NCBI GenBank assembly: GCA_934096985.1
Contig: CAKONC010000001.1
Location: forward strand, 310,001 to 374,000
Origin: an uncultured Bacilli bacterium
Lineage (GTDB): Bacteria; Bacillota_I; Bacilli_A; RF39; UBA660
Length of the DNA: 64,000 bases
Direction of reading: 5' to 3'
Of this stretch, positions 8,261-17,025 are shown piece after piece. Both the position numbers and the translations under genes were made by a program. The notes under the pieces were generated by a model. The model worked only from the letters and a program-made list of their open reading frames with translations, did not search any database and had not been told where the DNA came from. The first letter of the stretch is position 1. The number at the start of each line of letters is the position of its first letter.

Positions 8261-10483
8261 ATGAATTATTATGATAAATTTGTAAAAGGAACATGGTGTA
8301 GTTCAATAGATGTTGAAAACTTTATTGACCTAAACTATAAAGAATATTTAGGAGATGAAAAGTTTTTAAGTAAACCAAGTGATAAGACTATTAACATTAT
8401 GGAAAAAGTAAATAGTTTATTACAAGAAGAACTAAAGAAAAAAGTTTTAGATATAGAAACTTCAAAAGTAAGTGGTATCAATAATTTTTTACCAGGTTAT
8501 ATTTGTCCTGATGATGATGTAATCGTTGGTCTTCAGACAGATAAGCCACTTAAAAGAATGATTAATCCTTATGGTGGAATTAGAATGGTTTATTCAGAAC
8601 TTGCGGCTTATGATTATAAACTTGATGAAAATATTAATAAGTATTTTAGTGAATTTAGAAAAACACATAATGATGGTGTTTTTGATGCTTATACAGATGA
8701 AATGAAACTTGCAAGACATGTTCACTTATTAACTGGACTTCCTGATAGTTATGGAAGAGGAAGAATTATTGGAGACTATCGCCGTATTGCATTATATGGA
8801 ACTGATTACTTAATAAAATGTAAAATGGAAGATAAAAAAAATCTTCCTTCTGATATGAGTGATGAAGTTATTAGGCTCTCTGAAGAGATTAGCATGCAAA
8901 TAAAAGCTTTAAAAGAACTTACTTTAATGGCTAAAAGTTATGGATTTGATATTTCAGTTCCTGCTCAAAATAGCCGTGAAGCTGTAGAGTGGACATATCT
9001 AGGCTATCTTGCAGCAGTTAAAGAGAATAATGGTGCTGCCATGAGTCTAGGTAGAGTAGATGCTTTTTTTGATATTTATTTTGAAAGAGATTTAAGTGAA
9101 GAAAAGATTACTGAAAGTATGATTCAAGAAATAATTGATAATTTTGTTATTAAATTAAGACTTGTAAGACATTTAAGAACACCAGAATATGATGAACTTT
9201 TTTCAGGTGATCCAACTTGGGTAACTTGTGCTATCGGAGGAATGAAGGATGGAGCATCTCTTGTTACAAAAACAAGTTATCGAATTATCCATACACTTGA
9301 AAATTTAGGTTCTGCACCAGAGCCAAACATAACTATTTTATATAGTGAAAACTTACCAATTAATTTTAAAAAGTATTGTTCGAAGATTTCCATTAAAACA
9401 GATTCAATTCAATATGAAAACGATGATTTAATGAGTAAAGTATTTGGACATGACTATGGTATTGCATGCTGCGTTTCTGCTATGAGACTTGGTAAAGATA
9501 TGCAATTTTTCGGAGCAAGATGCAACCTTGCAAAAGCTCTTTTATATTCAATTAATGGTGGCGTAGATGAGATAGAAAATACTAAAGTTTTTGAAAATAT
9601 TCCTAAAAATAATGAAGAAGTTTTAGATTATAATACTGTTATAAAAGATTTTAAAATGGTACTTTCTAAAGTTGCAAAACTTTATGCAAATACAATGAAT
9701 GTAATTCATTACATGCATGATAAATATGCTTATGAAAGCGTTATGATGGCTCTTCATGATACAAATGTAAATCATCTTATGGCTTATGGCGTTGCGGGTC
9801 TTTCTGTTGTAGTGGATAGTTTATCTGCAATAAAATATGCTAAAGTAAAACCGGTTCGTGATGAAAATGGTATAGCTATAGATTTTACTATCGAAGGGGA
9901 CTATCCAAAATACGGAAATGATGATGATAAAGTAGACTATATTGCAAAGGAAGTATTAAGTTATTTTTATGAAGAATTAAAAAGTGTTAAAACTTATAAA
10001 AATGCAAAACCAACAATGTCAATTTTAACTATTACCTCAAATATTGTATATGGAAAAAGTACTGGTAGTACTCCAGATGGAAGAAAAAAAGGACAACCTT
10101 TTGCACCGGGAGCTAATCCAATGCATGAAAGAGATAAAAGCGGCGCTATTGCATCACTAAATTCGGTAGCAAAAATTGATTATATAAAATATGCTCTTGA
10201 TGGAGTATCAAACACATTTACAATTATTCCTGATAGTTTAGGCAAAAATGATGAAGATAGAGTAAATAATTTAGTAAGCTTACTTGATGGTTATTTTATT
10301 AAAGGCGGACATCATTTAAATGTAAACGTTTTAAATAAAGAAATGTTAATTGACGCTATGAATAATCCCGAAAAGTATCCACTTTTAACAATTAGAGTAT
10401 CTGGATATGCTGTAAGATTTAATAGACTTACTAAAGAACAACAACTCGAAGTTATTTCAAGGACTTTCCATGAAAAACTCTAA
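8261..10483 (+). CDS. pflB: Formate C-acetyltransferase (pyruvate formate-lyase)
   Basis: 740 aa glycyl-radical enzyme converting pyruvate and CoA to acetyl-CoA and formate in anaerobic fermentation. The adjacent catalytic cysteines are in GIACCVSAM (around residue 405) and the glycyl-radical loop RVSGYAVRFNRL lies near the C-terminus. GSTPDGRKKGQPFAPGANPMH is the characteristic PflB segment. The ATG follows TAGGAGTG. The activase gene starts inside its last codons. Presence of PFL plus lactate dehydrogenase without respiratory genes nearby fits a fermenting anaerobe. Confidence 0.96.
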   Translation: MNYYDKFVKGTWCSSIDVENFIDLNYKEYLGDEKFLSKPSDKTINIMEKVNSLLQEELKKKVLDIETSKVSGINNFLPGYICPDDDVIVGLQTDKPLKRMINPYGGIRMVYSELAAYDYKLDENINKYFSEFRKTHNDGVFDAYTDEMKLARHVHLLTGLPDSYGRGRIIGDYRRIALYGTDYLIKCKMEDKKNLPSDMSDEVIRLSEEISMQIKALKELTLMAKSYGFDISVPAQNSREAVEWTYLGYLAAVKENNGAAMSLGRVDAFFDIYFERDLSEEKITESMIQEIIDNFVIKLRLVRHLRTPEYDELFSGDPTWVTCAIGGMKDGASLVTKTSYRIIHTLENLGSAPEPNITILYSENLPINFKKYCSKISIKTDSIQYENDDLMSKVFGHDYGIACCVSAMRLGKDMQFFGARCNLAKALLYSINGGVDEIENTKVFENIPKNNEEVLDYNTVIKDFKMVLSKVAKLYANTMNVIHYMHDKYAYESVMMALHDTNVNHLMAYGVAGLSVVVDSLSAIKYAKVKPVRDENGIAIDFTIEGDYPKYGNDDDKVDYIAKEVLSYFYEELKSVKTYKNAKPTMSILTITSNIVYGKSTGSTPDGRKKGQPFAPGANPMHERDKSGAIASLNSVAKIDYIKYALDGVSNTFTIIPDSLGKNDEDRVNNLVSLLDGYFIKGGHHLNVNVLNKEMLIDAMNNPEKYPLLTIRVSGYAVRFNRLTKEQQLEVISRTFHEKL

Positions 10484-11183
10484 GTTATCAATATCTAAAA
10501 TAGAAAGTTTTTCATGTGTTGATGGTCCAGGAATTAGAACTGTAATATTTTTTAATAATTGTCCTTTAAGATGTAAATTTTGTCATAATCCTGAAATGCA
10601 AAAAGAGGTAAATAAACTTGATATTAATTTTGAAAAGTTAGTGGAATTAATTTTAAATAATAAACCATATTATAAAAGTAATGGTGGTGTAACCTTTTCT
10701 GGAGGTGAACCGCTTTTATCACAAGATATTTTGTTAGAGCTCGCTAAAACTTTAAAAAAAGAGAATATTAGCATGGCTCTTGATACTTCAGGATATGTAA
10801 GAAGTATTAATTTAGAATTATTAGAAATGTTTGATTATATACTTCTTGATATAAAAGCAATTAATAATGAAGGGTTTTACGATATAACTGGGGGTAACAT
10901 TAGCATTATAGATAACTTTATTGAAAACTTAAATAAAATTAATACAAAAGTAATTATTAGAGTAGTGGTTATTCCTGATGTTAATGATACAAAGGAATAT
11001 ATGAAAACACTAAAAAATTATATTTCTAAAATTAAAAATGTTATTAAAATTGAATTTTTACCATTTCATACAATGGGATTTTCTAAGTATGAAGAGTTAA
11101 ATATGGATAATCCATATAAAAACAAAAAAGCTATGGATAAAAATAAATGTGATGAACTTTATGAGTATTTTTTAGCATTATGA
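10470..11183 (+). CDS. pflA: Pyruvate formate-lyase-activating enzyme
   Basis: 237 aa radical SAM activase that installs the glycyl radical on PflB. The cluster-binding CxxxCxxC motif is in NNCPLRCKFCHNPE (around residues 30-40), followed by the GGVTFSGGEPLL SAM-binding segment. It overlaps pflB by 14 bp, the usual translational coupling of these partners. It ends with TGA. Confidence 0.95.
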   Translation: MKNSKLSISKIESFSCVDGPGIRTVIFFNNCPLRCKFCHNPEMQKEVNKLDINFEKLVELILNNKPYYKSNGGVTFSGGEPLLSQDILLELAKTLKKENISMALDTSGYVRSINLELLEMFDYILLDIKAINNEGFYDITGGNISIIDNFIENLNKINTKVIIRVVVIPDVNDTKEYMKTLKNYISKIKNVIKIEFLPFHTMGFSKYEELNMDNPYKNKKAMDKNKCDELYEYFLAL

Positions 11184-11196
11184 AAGGAAAGAAAAA

Positions 11197-12102
11197 ATGA
11201 ATAAAATTGTAATAATTGGTTGTGGTAATGTAGGAATGAGTTATGCATATTCACTTTTAAATCAAAGTATCCCGGTAAATGAACTTGCTTTAATTGATGT
11301 AAATGAAGATAAAATAATTGGAGAAGTAATGGATTTGAATCATTGCCTTGCTTTTTCACCTTCGAAAATTGATATAAAAGTAGGAACTTATGATGATTGT
11401 AAAGATGCCAAAATAATTGTTATTGCAGCGGGCGCTAACCAAAATCCTGGTGAAACAAGAATGGATTTAATTTATAAAAATGCAAAAATTTTCAAAGATA
11501 TTATTGGAAAAGTTATGTCTTCGGGATTTGATGGTTATTTTATAATTGCTACGAATCCTTTAGATGTAATGACATACTTAACATTTAAATATTCTGGTTT
11601 TGCTCCGAATAAAGTTATTGGTACTGGAACAAGCCTAGATACCTCAAGGCTTAGATTCTTGATAAGTGAAAAAGTTGGCGTAAATCCTAAAGATATTAAT
11701 GCATACGTTATTGGAGAACACGGAGATAGTGAGTTTACTTTATGGTCTTCCGCTTTAGTGGGTAGTGAAAAAATTGATAAATATTTAAATGACGAAGAAA
11801 AAGAAAAGATTGAAAATGAAGTAAAAAATGCAGCATATGAAATTATAAATAAAAAAGGTGCTACATATTATGGCGTTGCTATGTGTTTAACTAAAATAAC
11901 TAATGCAATCTTAAATAATGAAAATTCAATTATTACAGTATCAAGTTATGATAAAAAAAATGATGTTTTTTTTGGTACACCTACAATTGTAAATAAAGAT
12001 GGTGCAAGCAAGAAAATGTATATAGAATTAGATGAAAATCAAACTCAAAAACTTATAAAATCAATATCACTTTTAAAAGAGGCTTTAACAAAAGTTGATT
12101 AA
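11197..12102 (+). CDS. ldh: L-lactate dehydrogenase
   Basis: 301 aa NAD-dependent enzyme reducing pyruvate to L-lactate. The Rossmann start IVIIGCGNVGMSYAYSL, substrate-loop region NQNPGETRMDLIYKN, ATNPLDVMTYL, GTGTSLDTSRLRF and the catalytic histidine motif GEHGDSEF are all present. The asparagine and arginine pattern favours lactate over malate as substrate. It lies 13 bp after pflA with its own AAAGGAAAG site, so pflB-pflA-ldh probably form a fermentation operon. Slightly short at the C-terminus relative to Bacillus Ldh. Confidence 0.92.
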   Translation: MNKIVIIGCGNVGMSYAYSLLNQSIPVNELALIDVNEDKIIGEVMDLNHCLAFSPSKIDIKVGTYDDCKDAKIIVIAAGANQNPGETRMDLIYKNAKIFKDIIGKVMSSGFDGYFIIATNPLDVMTYLTFKYSGFAPNKVIGTGTSLDTSRLRFLISEKVGVNPKDINAYVIGEHGDSEFTLWSSALVGSEKIDKYLNDEEKEKIENEVKNAAYEIINKKGATYYGVAMCLTKITNAILNNENSIITVSSYDKKNDVFFGTPTIVNKDGASKKMYIELDENQTQKLIKSISLLKEALTKVD

Positions 12103-12118
12103 AAATTTAAATTTAGTG

Positions 12119-12146
12119 TTGACAAATGCAAAATTTTGAATATACT
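12119..12146 (+). promoter_or_regulatory. Strong SigA-type promoter for GNAT-ABC operon
   Basis: TTGACA (12119-12124), 16 bp spacer, TATACT (12141-12146). Transcription would start near 12153, leaving a leader of about 140 nt before the GNAT gene. Confidence 0.7.
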
Positions 12147-12152
12147 TTATAG

Positions 12153-12291
12153 GTAAGTGAGGAAATATAAACAGATTGTGAGCTATTTCGGGATAATCCT
12201 ACACGAAGCTTTAACGTTGAGCGCGGAGTCACTAGTTATGGGACTTTGCGCTTTTTTTGTATACAAAAGTTCCATAACGGAAAGGAAAGTT
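12153..12291 (+). promoter_or_regulatory. Structured 5' leader with internal terminator (candidate riboswitch or attenuator)
   Basis: The leader holds three paired elements. First, AGC/GCT and TTCG/CGAA arms enclosing GGA/TCC at 12181-12211. Second, a GC-rich terminator-like hairpin AGCGC...AGTC/GACT...GCGCT at 12220-12252, followed by seven T. Third, TTCCATAAC (12270-12278) paired with GTTATGGAA (12289-12297), which buries the start codon and puts the GGAAAGGA ribosome-binding site in the loop. The segment GTTATGG at 12235-12241 inside the terminator loop can also pair with CCATAAC, so mutually exclusive folds are possible. I do not recognise a known riboswitch class. Confidence 0.55.
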
Positions 12292-12870
12292 ATGGAAAAA
12301 TTTTATTTAGAGAAGGCTAGCTTAAAAAGAAAAGAAGAGGCACTTGCATATTTAAAAGAATTTGAAATGCATAACTCTATAGTGAATGGTGACTCGGGAC
12401 TTTCTAAAATGGCTGCAGATTATGAAGGATGGCTAAAATATTTAGACAGTTTATTGGATGATGAAAAAAGACCTATTAATAGATGTCCGGGTATAGAGTA
12501 TTTTTTAATAAGAGAAAATGACGATAAATTAATTGGTATGATTAATTTAAGATGGAATCTAAGTGTTGAAATGCTCCTTCATGGTGGGCATATTGGCTAT
12601 GGTATTTTACCTTCACAAAGAAGAAAAGGTTATAACAAAATAAATCTATATTTATGTCTTTTAAAAGCCAAAAAAATGGGTTTAGAAAAAGTTCTTTTAA
12701 CTGCGGATGATGCAAATTTAGGTTCAGTTAAAACAATTCTTTCTTTAGGAGGAGTACTTGAAAACAAAATTACTGAAGATGGTGCTATTATCGGTAGATA
12801 CTGGATTAATACGCATGATGCTATTTTAAAAAATAAGAATAAGTATAAGGAAGTGATAAAAAATGAGTGA
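12292..12870 (+). CDS. GNAT family N-acetyltransferase
   Basis: 192 aa acyl-CoA-dependent acetyltransferase. The GNAT core is visible as IEYFLIRENDDKLIGMINLRW (beta 2-3), HIGYGILPSQRRKGYNK (acetyl-CoA pyrophosphate loop, about residues 104-120) and LLTADDANLGSVKTILSLGG. The substrate is unknown. The ATG at 12292 has AAAGGAAAG just upstream; an in-frame GTG at 12157 would translate through the leader terminator and was rejected. It overlaps the next gene by 8 bp and heads a four-gene unit with an ABC-2 exporter, so the acetylated substrate or resistance function may be linked to export. Confidence 0.82.
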   Translation: MEKFYLEKASLKRKEEALAYLKEFEMHNSIVNGDSGLSKMAADYEGWLKYLDSLLDDEKRPINRCPGIEYFLIRENDDKLIGMINLRWNLSVEMLLHGGHIGYGILPSQRRKGYNKINLYLCLLKAKKMGLEKVLLTADDANLGSVKTILSLGGVLENKITEDGAIIGRYWINTHDAILKNKNKYKEVIKNE

Positions 12871-13846
12871 AATAATAAAAATTAAAAATTTAAGTAAAAC
12901 TTTTAAAGTTAAAATAAAAGGCAAAGGCTTTAAAGAAAGTATAAAAGGTATTTTTAACCCAAAATATAAAGAAGTTAAGGCTGTTAAAAACTTAAATTTA
13001 AGTGTTGAAAAAGGAGAAATAATTGCTTTTATTGGACCAAATGGAGCAGGAAAAAGTACTACGATAAAAATGCTTACTGGTATACTTTGTCCTTCGAAAG
13101 GAACTGTTGAAGTTTTAGGAAAAGACCCTTTTAAAGATAGAAAAAGTTTATCTTATGAAATTGGTACTGTATTTGGCCAAAAAGAGCAGCTTTGGATGCA
13201 TTTATCAGCTTACGATAACTTTAAATATTTTGGGGCAATATATGATATTCCTGAAAGTGTAGTAGAAAGAAAAATTAAATCTTTCGAAGAGATCTTTGAA
13301 ATTAGTGATTTTATTAATACTCCCGTAAGAAATCTTTCTCTTGGGCAAAGAATAAGATGTGAAATAATTGCAGCATTAATTCATGAACCTAAGATTTTAT
13401 TTTTAGATGAACCTACGATTGGACTTGACCCAGTAGTTAAGGAAAATATAAGAACTTTAATTAAAAGAATGAATAAAGAATTTAAAACTACAATATTTTT
13501 AACAAGTCATGACGTTGGTGATATAGAAAAGCTTTGTAAAAGAGTAGTTATTATAAATAATGGCATGCTTGCTTTTGATGATAGTATGGAAAACTTGAAA
13601 TATCATTATTTAAATAAAAAAATAATTGATGCTAAGATGAAAGAAAAAATAAATTTAGATGATGAAGAGGGAATTAAAATTTTAAAAGATAAAGGTTATA
13701 ATTTAAAATTTGAAGTAGATTTAAAAAAGAAAAGTATTTCTGAAGCCTTAAAAAAACTTGATATAGATAAAGTACTTGATATAAATATTTCAAATATCCC
13801 TTTAGAGGAAATAATTAAAGAAATATATGCAAGGAAAACGAAATGA
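12863..13846 (+). CDS. ABC-2 type exporter ATP-binding protein
   Basis: 327 aa ATPase of the uncharacterised COG4586-like exporter group. Walker A GPNGAGKSTT (about residue 55), Q-loop VFGQKEQLWMH, signature LSLGQRIRCE, Walker B ILFLDEPTIGLD and H-loop TSHD are all intact. The N-terminal extension (KVKIKGKGFKESIKGIFNP) before Walker A and a C-terminal ~90 residue tail are typical of this group. It overlaps both neighbours, giving a tight operon with two permeases. The transported substrate is not known. Confidence 0.88.
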   Translation: MSEIIKIKNLSKTFKVKIKGKGFKESIKGIFNPKYKEVKAVKNLNLSVEKGEIIAFIGPNGAGKSTTIKMLTGILCPSKGTVEVLGKDPFKDRKSLSYEIGTVFGQKEQLWMHLSAYDNFKYFGAIYDIPESVVERKIKSFEEIFEISDFINTPVRNLSLGQRIRCEIIAALIHEPKILFLDEPTIGLDPVVKENIRTLIKRMNKEFKTTIFLTSHDVGDIEKLCKRVVIINNGMLAFDDSMENLKYHYLNKKIIDAKMKEKINLDDEEGIKILKDKGYNLKFEVDLKKKSISEALKKLDIDKVLDINISNIPLEEIIKEIYARKTK

Positions 13847-14634
13847 AAAAGTATTTTAAAATTTTAGAGTATGAAATAAAAAGTGCTTTTTCTTATATAT
13901 CAAATGTGTTTTATGAATATATAGGATTTTTAATTCACATATTTATCTTTTTAAATCTATGGAAATATATTTATTCTGACCCATCATCTTTGATTTCAGG
14001 ATATTCTTTGAAAGAAATGATTTGGTATGTAATTATTACAGAAATTTTATGGTCCGCTCTTGGAGGAAGACGTTTAGTAAAAGATATTTCAAAATCTATT
14101 AAAAATGGTGATGTAGTTTATAATTTAACAAGACCTATAAACTATATTTTATATAATTTGTTTTCACATCTAGGACTTGTACTTGCAAGACTTATTATAT
14201 ATTTTATTTTAGGCATTATTACAGGATATGTATTTTTAGGTAGCTTTGTAAATATTAATATTTTAAAATTAATTTTAGTTTTTATAACTATGATAATATC
14301 AACAGTAATAAGTCTTTTTACAATGATTTTAATTGGTGAGATATCATTTTTTATCGAAGATGCAAACCCAATATATTGGATATATAGTAAAATAATTCTT
14401 ATATTTGGTACCATTTTCCCTGCGGAAATTTTCGGTAAATTCTTACAAAAAATTATAAAATATAGTCCAGTTTATGTGACAACTTATGGACCTGCAAAAC
14501 TATTTGTTCATTTTAAATATTTTGACTTTTTAAAATTACTTGGATTTCAATTTATATATATTTTAATTATTTATTTTATTTCATTAATAATTTATAAGAA
14601 AGGAGTGAGAAATTTAAATGTTAATGGAGGCTAA
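13843..14634 (+). CDS. ABC-2 family permease, first subunit
   Basis: 263 aa integral membrane protein with about six predicted helices and a conserved-looking ITEILWSALGGRRLVKDISKSIKNGDVVYNLTRPINY loop (around residues 64-100) typical of COG4587-type ABC-2 permeases. It overlaps the ATPase gene by 4 bp and is followed 4 bp later by the second permease. The pair would form a heterodimeric channel driven by the upstream ATPase. Substrate unknown. Confidence 0.82.
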   Translation: MKKYFKILEYEIKSAFSYISNVFYEYIGFLIHIFIFLNLWKYIYSDPSSLISGYSLKEMIWYVIITEILWSALGGRRLVKDISKSIKNGDVVYNLTRPINYILYNLFSHLGLVLARLIIYFILGIITGYVFLGSFVNINILKLILVFITMIISTVISLFTMILIGEISFFIEDANPIYWIYSKIILIFGTIFPAEIFGKFLQKIIKYSPVYVTTYGPAKLFVHFKYFDFLKLLGFQFIYILIIYFISLIIYKKGVRNLNVNGG

Positions 14635-14638
14635 AAAA

Positions 14639-15400
14639 ATGTTTTTATCAGTTAAGTATTCTCTTATGAAGGAAATGCTTAATAAATGGACGTTTATAAC
14701 AAATATAATTTTTATGATTTTAAATAATGCTACATTTATAATTGAGTGGGTAGTATTTTTCTCACTCAAATCAACATTTGGGGGATATACTATTTCAAAA
14801 GTTATATTACTTTGGGCACTTGCTGCTGGAAGTTATGGAATAAGTCATTTTTTCTTCAAAGATAGTTATATGCTTTCTGATATTATAAATGATGGCAGTT
14901 TGGATTCATATTTAGTACAACCAAGAAATATTTTAATAAATGCAATAACTGGAAATGTTGATGTATCTGCTTTAGGGGATATTTTATATGCTATAATTAT
15001 TTTAATAATATGTAGACCATCATTTTTGGAAGTAATACTATTTATTTTATTTTCTTTTACAGGTGCTCTTATAATTACAAGTATTGCCGTAATTTTTGGA
15101 AGTTTAGCTTTTTGGATTAAAAAAAGTGATGCTATTGCAGACACGATGACTAACCTAGTAATTTGTTTTGATACTTACCCTGGAGCAATATTCAAAGGCA
15201 TTACAAAAATATTATTATACACTTTAGTTCCCGTAGGACTTTCTTCCTATATGCCAATGGAAGTATTAAATAATTTTAATTTACTATATTTTTTAATTAT
15301 TATAGGTTACACTATATTTATTACATTATTTGCTTTTTATATTTTTAATAAAGGTTTAAAAAGATATAGTTCAAGTAGCTTAATGGTTGCAAGAATTTAA
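14639..15400 (+). CDS. ABC-2 family permease, second subunit
   Basis: 253 aa integral membrane protein, about six helices, COG3694-like. The segment MLSDIINDGSLDSYLVQPRNILINAI (around residues 75-100) parallels the GDVVYNLTRPINYILYN loop of the first permease. The start at 14639 was preferred to 14618 because a GGAGG site lies 9 bp before it, inside the end of the previous gene. Last gene of the GNAT-ABC unit; no clear terminator follows. Confidence 0.8.
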   Translation: MFLSVKYSLMKEMLNKWTFITNIIFMILNNATFIIEWVVFFSLKSTFGGYTISKVILLWALAAGSYGISHFFFKDSYMLSDIINDGSLDSYLVQPRNILINAITGNVDVSALGDILYAIIILIICRPSFLEVILFILFSFTGALIITSIAVIFGSLAFWIKKSDAIADTMTNLVICFDTYPGAIFKGITKILLYTLVPVGLSSYMPMEVLNNFNLLYFLIIIGYTIFITLFAFYIFNKGLKRYSSSSLMVARI

Positions 15401-15451
15401 AGTTTACAATTATTTAACGATATGTTATTATAACTTTCAAGGAAATTAAGT

Positions 15452-15592
15452 ATGGAAAAAGATTATATATTTGTCACTAAAAAAGATGAATCTTTAGAAA
15501 AAGCTGAGGCTATAGCAGGTGCACTAGTAGCAGAAAATGGCAAAGTTACTTATTATAGTGAAAGCATTAGCTATGATAAAACTAGAAAATAA
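15452..15592 (+). CDS. Small hypothetical protein (46 aa)
   Basis: Predicted 46 aa acidic/basic mixed protein MEKDYIFVTKKDESLEKAEA..., no membrane segment, Tyr-rich C-terminus. An AAGGA site lies about 6 bp upstream. It sits alone between the ABC operon and the tyrS T-box. Codon use matches its neighbours, which supports it being real, but no family is recognised. Confidence 0.5.
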   Translation: MEKDYIFVTKKDESLEKAEAIAGALVAENGKVTYYSESISYDKTRK

Positions 15593-15599
15593 TTAATAA

Positions 15600-15628
15600 T
15601 TGCATAGTAAAAAATAATTTGTTATAAT
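15600..15628 (+). promoter_or_regulatory. Promoter of the tyrS T-box transcript
   Basis: TTGCAT (15600-15605), 17 bp spacer, TATAAT (15623-15628). The predicted transcription start near 15635 coincides with the first base of the short Stem I, so the leader has no room for a full-length Stem I. Confidence 0.75.
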
Positions 15629-15634
15629 TAGTTT

Positions 15635-15775
15635 GTTAGCAGGTGATGAAGCCTTACAACCTTCGGATGCTAAACCGCGTATTTGCGTTAAAAAATAAAG
15701 TTGTATGATTAACTTCATAAAGTAGGGTGGTACCGCGAGAAAACTCGTCCCTATGTTTATGGAGTTTTTATTTTG
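15635..15775 (+). promoter_or_regulatory. Tyrosine T-box leader with unusually short Stem I
   Basis: The T-box core AGGGTGGTACCGCG (15723-15736) followed by CTCGTCCCT is unmistakable and lies directly before tyrS. Upstream, TTAGCA (15636-15641) pairs with TGCTAA (15668-15673), and GAAG (15648-15651) pairs with CTTC (15661-15664); the enclosed loop CCTTACAAC carries TAC, a tyrosine codon that would be the specifier. A small CGC/GCG hairpin (15676-15687) would be Stem III. The region ends in a T-rich run after GGAG (15761-15774), consistent with transcription termination; AAAACTC/GAGTTTT can form the terminator base. Uncharged tRNA-Tyr would favour readthrough. Confidence 0.88.
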
Positions 15776-15789
15776 AAAGGATGATATAT

Positions 15790-17013
15790 ATGGGTATTTA
15801 TGAAGAACTTGAATGGAGAGGGTTAATTAAAGATATTTCTTCTCCAGAACTTAAAGAAAAATTAAATAAAGGTGGTATGACTTTCTATATTGGTACTGAT
15901 CCTACTGGAGATAGTATGCATATTGGGCATTTTTCATCATTTTTAATTGCCACTAGGCTTAAAAGAGCAGGACATACTCCTATACTTCTTGTAGGGGGAG
16001 GAACTGGTCTTATTGGTGATCCAAAACCAACTGCTGAAAGAGCAATGATATCATATGATGCTGTTAAACATAATGTTGAATGCTTAACAAAACAAGCAAA
16101 AGATATTTTTGGGTTCGAAGTTGTTAATAACTATGATTGGTTAAAAAATATTAATTTTATTGATTTTTTAAGGGATTATGGTAAATATTTTAGCATTGGT
16201 TATATGCTTGATAAAGATATTATTAGACGTAGACTTGATGCAGGTATAACTTATACAGAATTTTCTTATATGATAATGCAAGCTATGGATTTTGAACATC
16301 TATATAATGAAAGAAATGTTACAATGCAGGTTGCTGGGCAAGATCAATGGGGAAATATTACGGCAGGAATTGAGCTTATTAGAAAAAAAGATAATAAAGA
16401 GGCTTATGGATTTACAATGCCACTTATTACTAAAAGTGATGGAACTAAGTTTGGTAAAACTGAAGGTAAAGCAATTTGGCTTGATAAAAATAAAACAACT
16501 CCTTATGAAATGTATCAATTTTTTGTAAATGTTGAAGACTCTATGGTAATAGATTATTTGAAAAAATTTACTTTCTTACCTAAAGAAAAAATTGAAAAAA
16601 TTGAAAAAGAGCATAATCTTCATCCTGAGGAAAGGCTTGCTCATAAAACGCTTGCTAAAGAAGTTATTACATTTATTCATGGAGAAAAAGCATATGAAGA
16701 TGCGCTAAACCAAGCAAATGCTTTATTTAATGGAGATATTTCATCTTTAGGAGCCGAAAACCTTTTATATGAATTTAAGGATGTACCTCATTTTGATGTT
16801 ACTAATGATGAAAATATTTTAGATATGCTTGTAAGAAGTAAAATATGTCAATCTAAAAGAGAGGCAAGAGAAATGGTAAGTGCAGGTGCAATAAGTTTAA
16901 ATGGCAATAAAGAAACTAGTTTAGATAAAATTATTACAAGTAGCGATCTAATCGAAGGCAAAGTATTATTACTAAAAAAAGGAAAAAAGAATTATTTCTT
17001 AGGAACAAAATAA
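15790..17013 (+). CDS. tyrS: Tyrosine--tRNA ligase
   Basis: 407 aa class I aminoacyl-tRNA synthetase. The HIGH motif is HIGHFSSF (about residue 46), tyrosine-binding residues lie in MQVAGQDQWGNI, and the KMSKS loop appears as KFGKTEGKAIW. A C-terminal S4-like RNA-binding domain begins near SKREAREMVSAGAISLNG. GAAAGG precedes the ATG at 15790; the upstream in-frame GTG lies inside the T-box core and is not a start. Expression is controlled by the T-box. The 3' end overlaps the convergent gerAB gene and shares a hairpin terminator with it. Confidence 0.95.
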   Translation: MGIYEELEWRGLIKDISSPELKEKLNKGGMTFYIGTDPTGDSMHIGHFSSFLIATRLKRAGHTPILLVGGGTGLIGDPKPTAERAMISYDAVKHNVECLTKQAKDIFGFEVVNNYDWLKNINFIDFLRDYGKYFSIGYMLDKDIIRRRLDAGITYTEFSYMIMQAMDFEHLYNERNVTMQVAGQDQWGNITAGIELIRKKDNKEAYGFTMPLITKSDGTKFGKTEGKAIWLDKNKTTPYEMYQFFVNVEDSMVIDYLKKFTFLPKEKIEKIEKEHNLHPEERLAHKTLAKEVITFIHGEKAYEDALNQANALFNGDISSLGAENLLYEFKDVPHFDVTNDENILDMLVRSKICQSKREAREMVSAGAISLNGNKETSLDKIITSSDLIEGKVLLLKKGKKNYFLGTK

Positions 17014-17025
17014 TTCTTTTTTTTA
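16983..17025. terminator. Bidirectional terminator between tyrS and gerAB
   Basis: AAAAAAGAATTATTT (16983-16997) pairs with AAATAATTCTTTTTT (17008-17022); it has A-run/T-run flanks on both sides and includes the last codons of both convergent genes. Confidence 0.7.

Noticed and set aside
12157..12291. Extending the GNAT protein upstream to a GTG at 12157
   Set aside because: It would translate across a GC-rich hairpin with a T run and the added residues do not resemble GNAT. The region reads better as a regulatory leader.
15727..15789. Extending TyrS to a GTG at 15727
   Set aside because: This GTG is part of the T-box core sequence, and TyrS homology begins at the ATG 15790.
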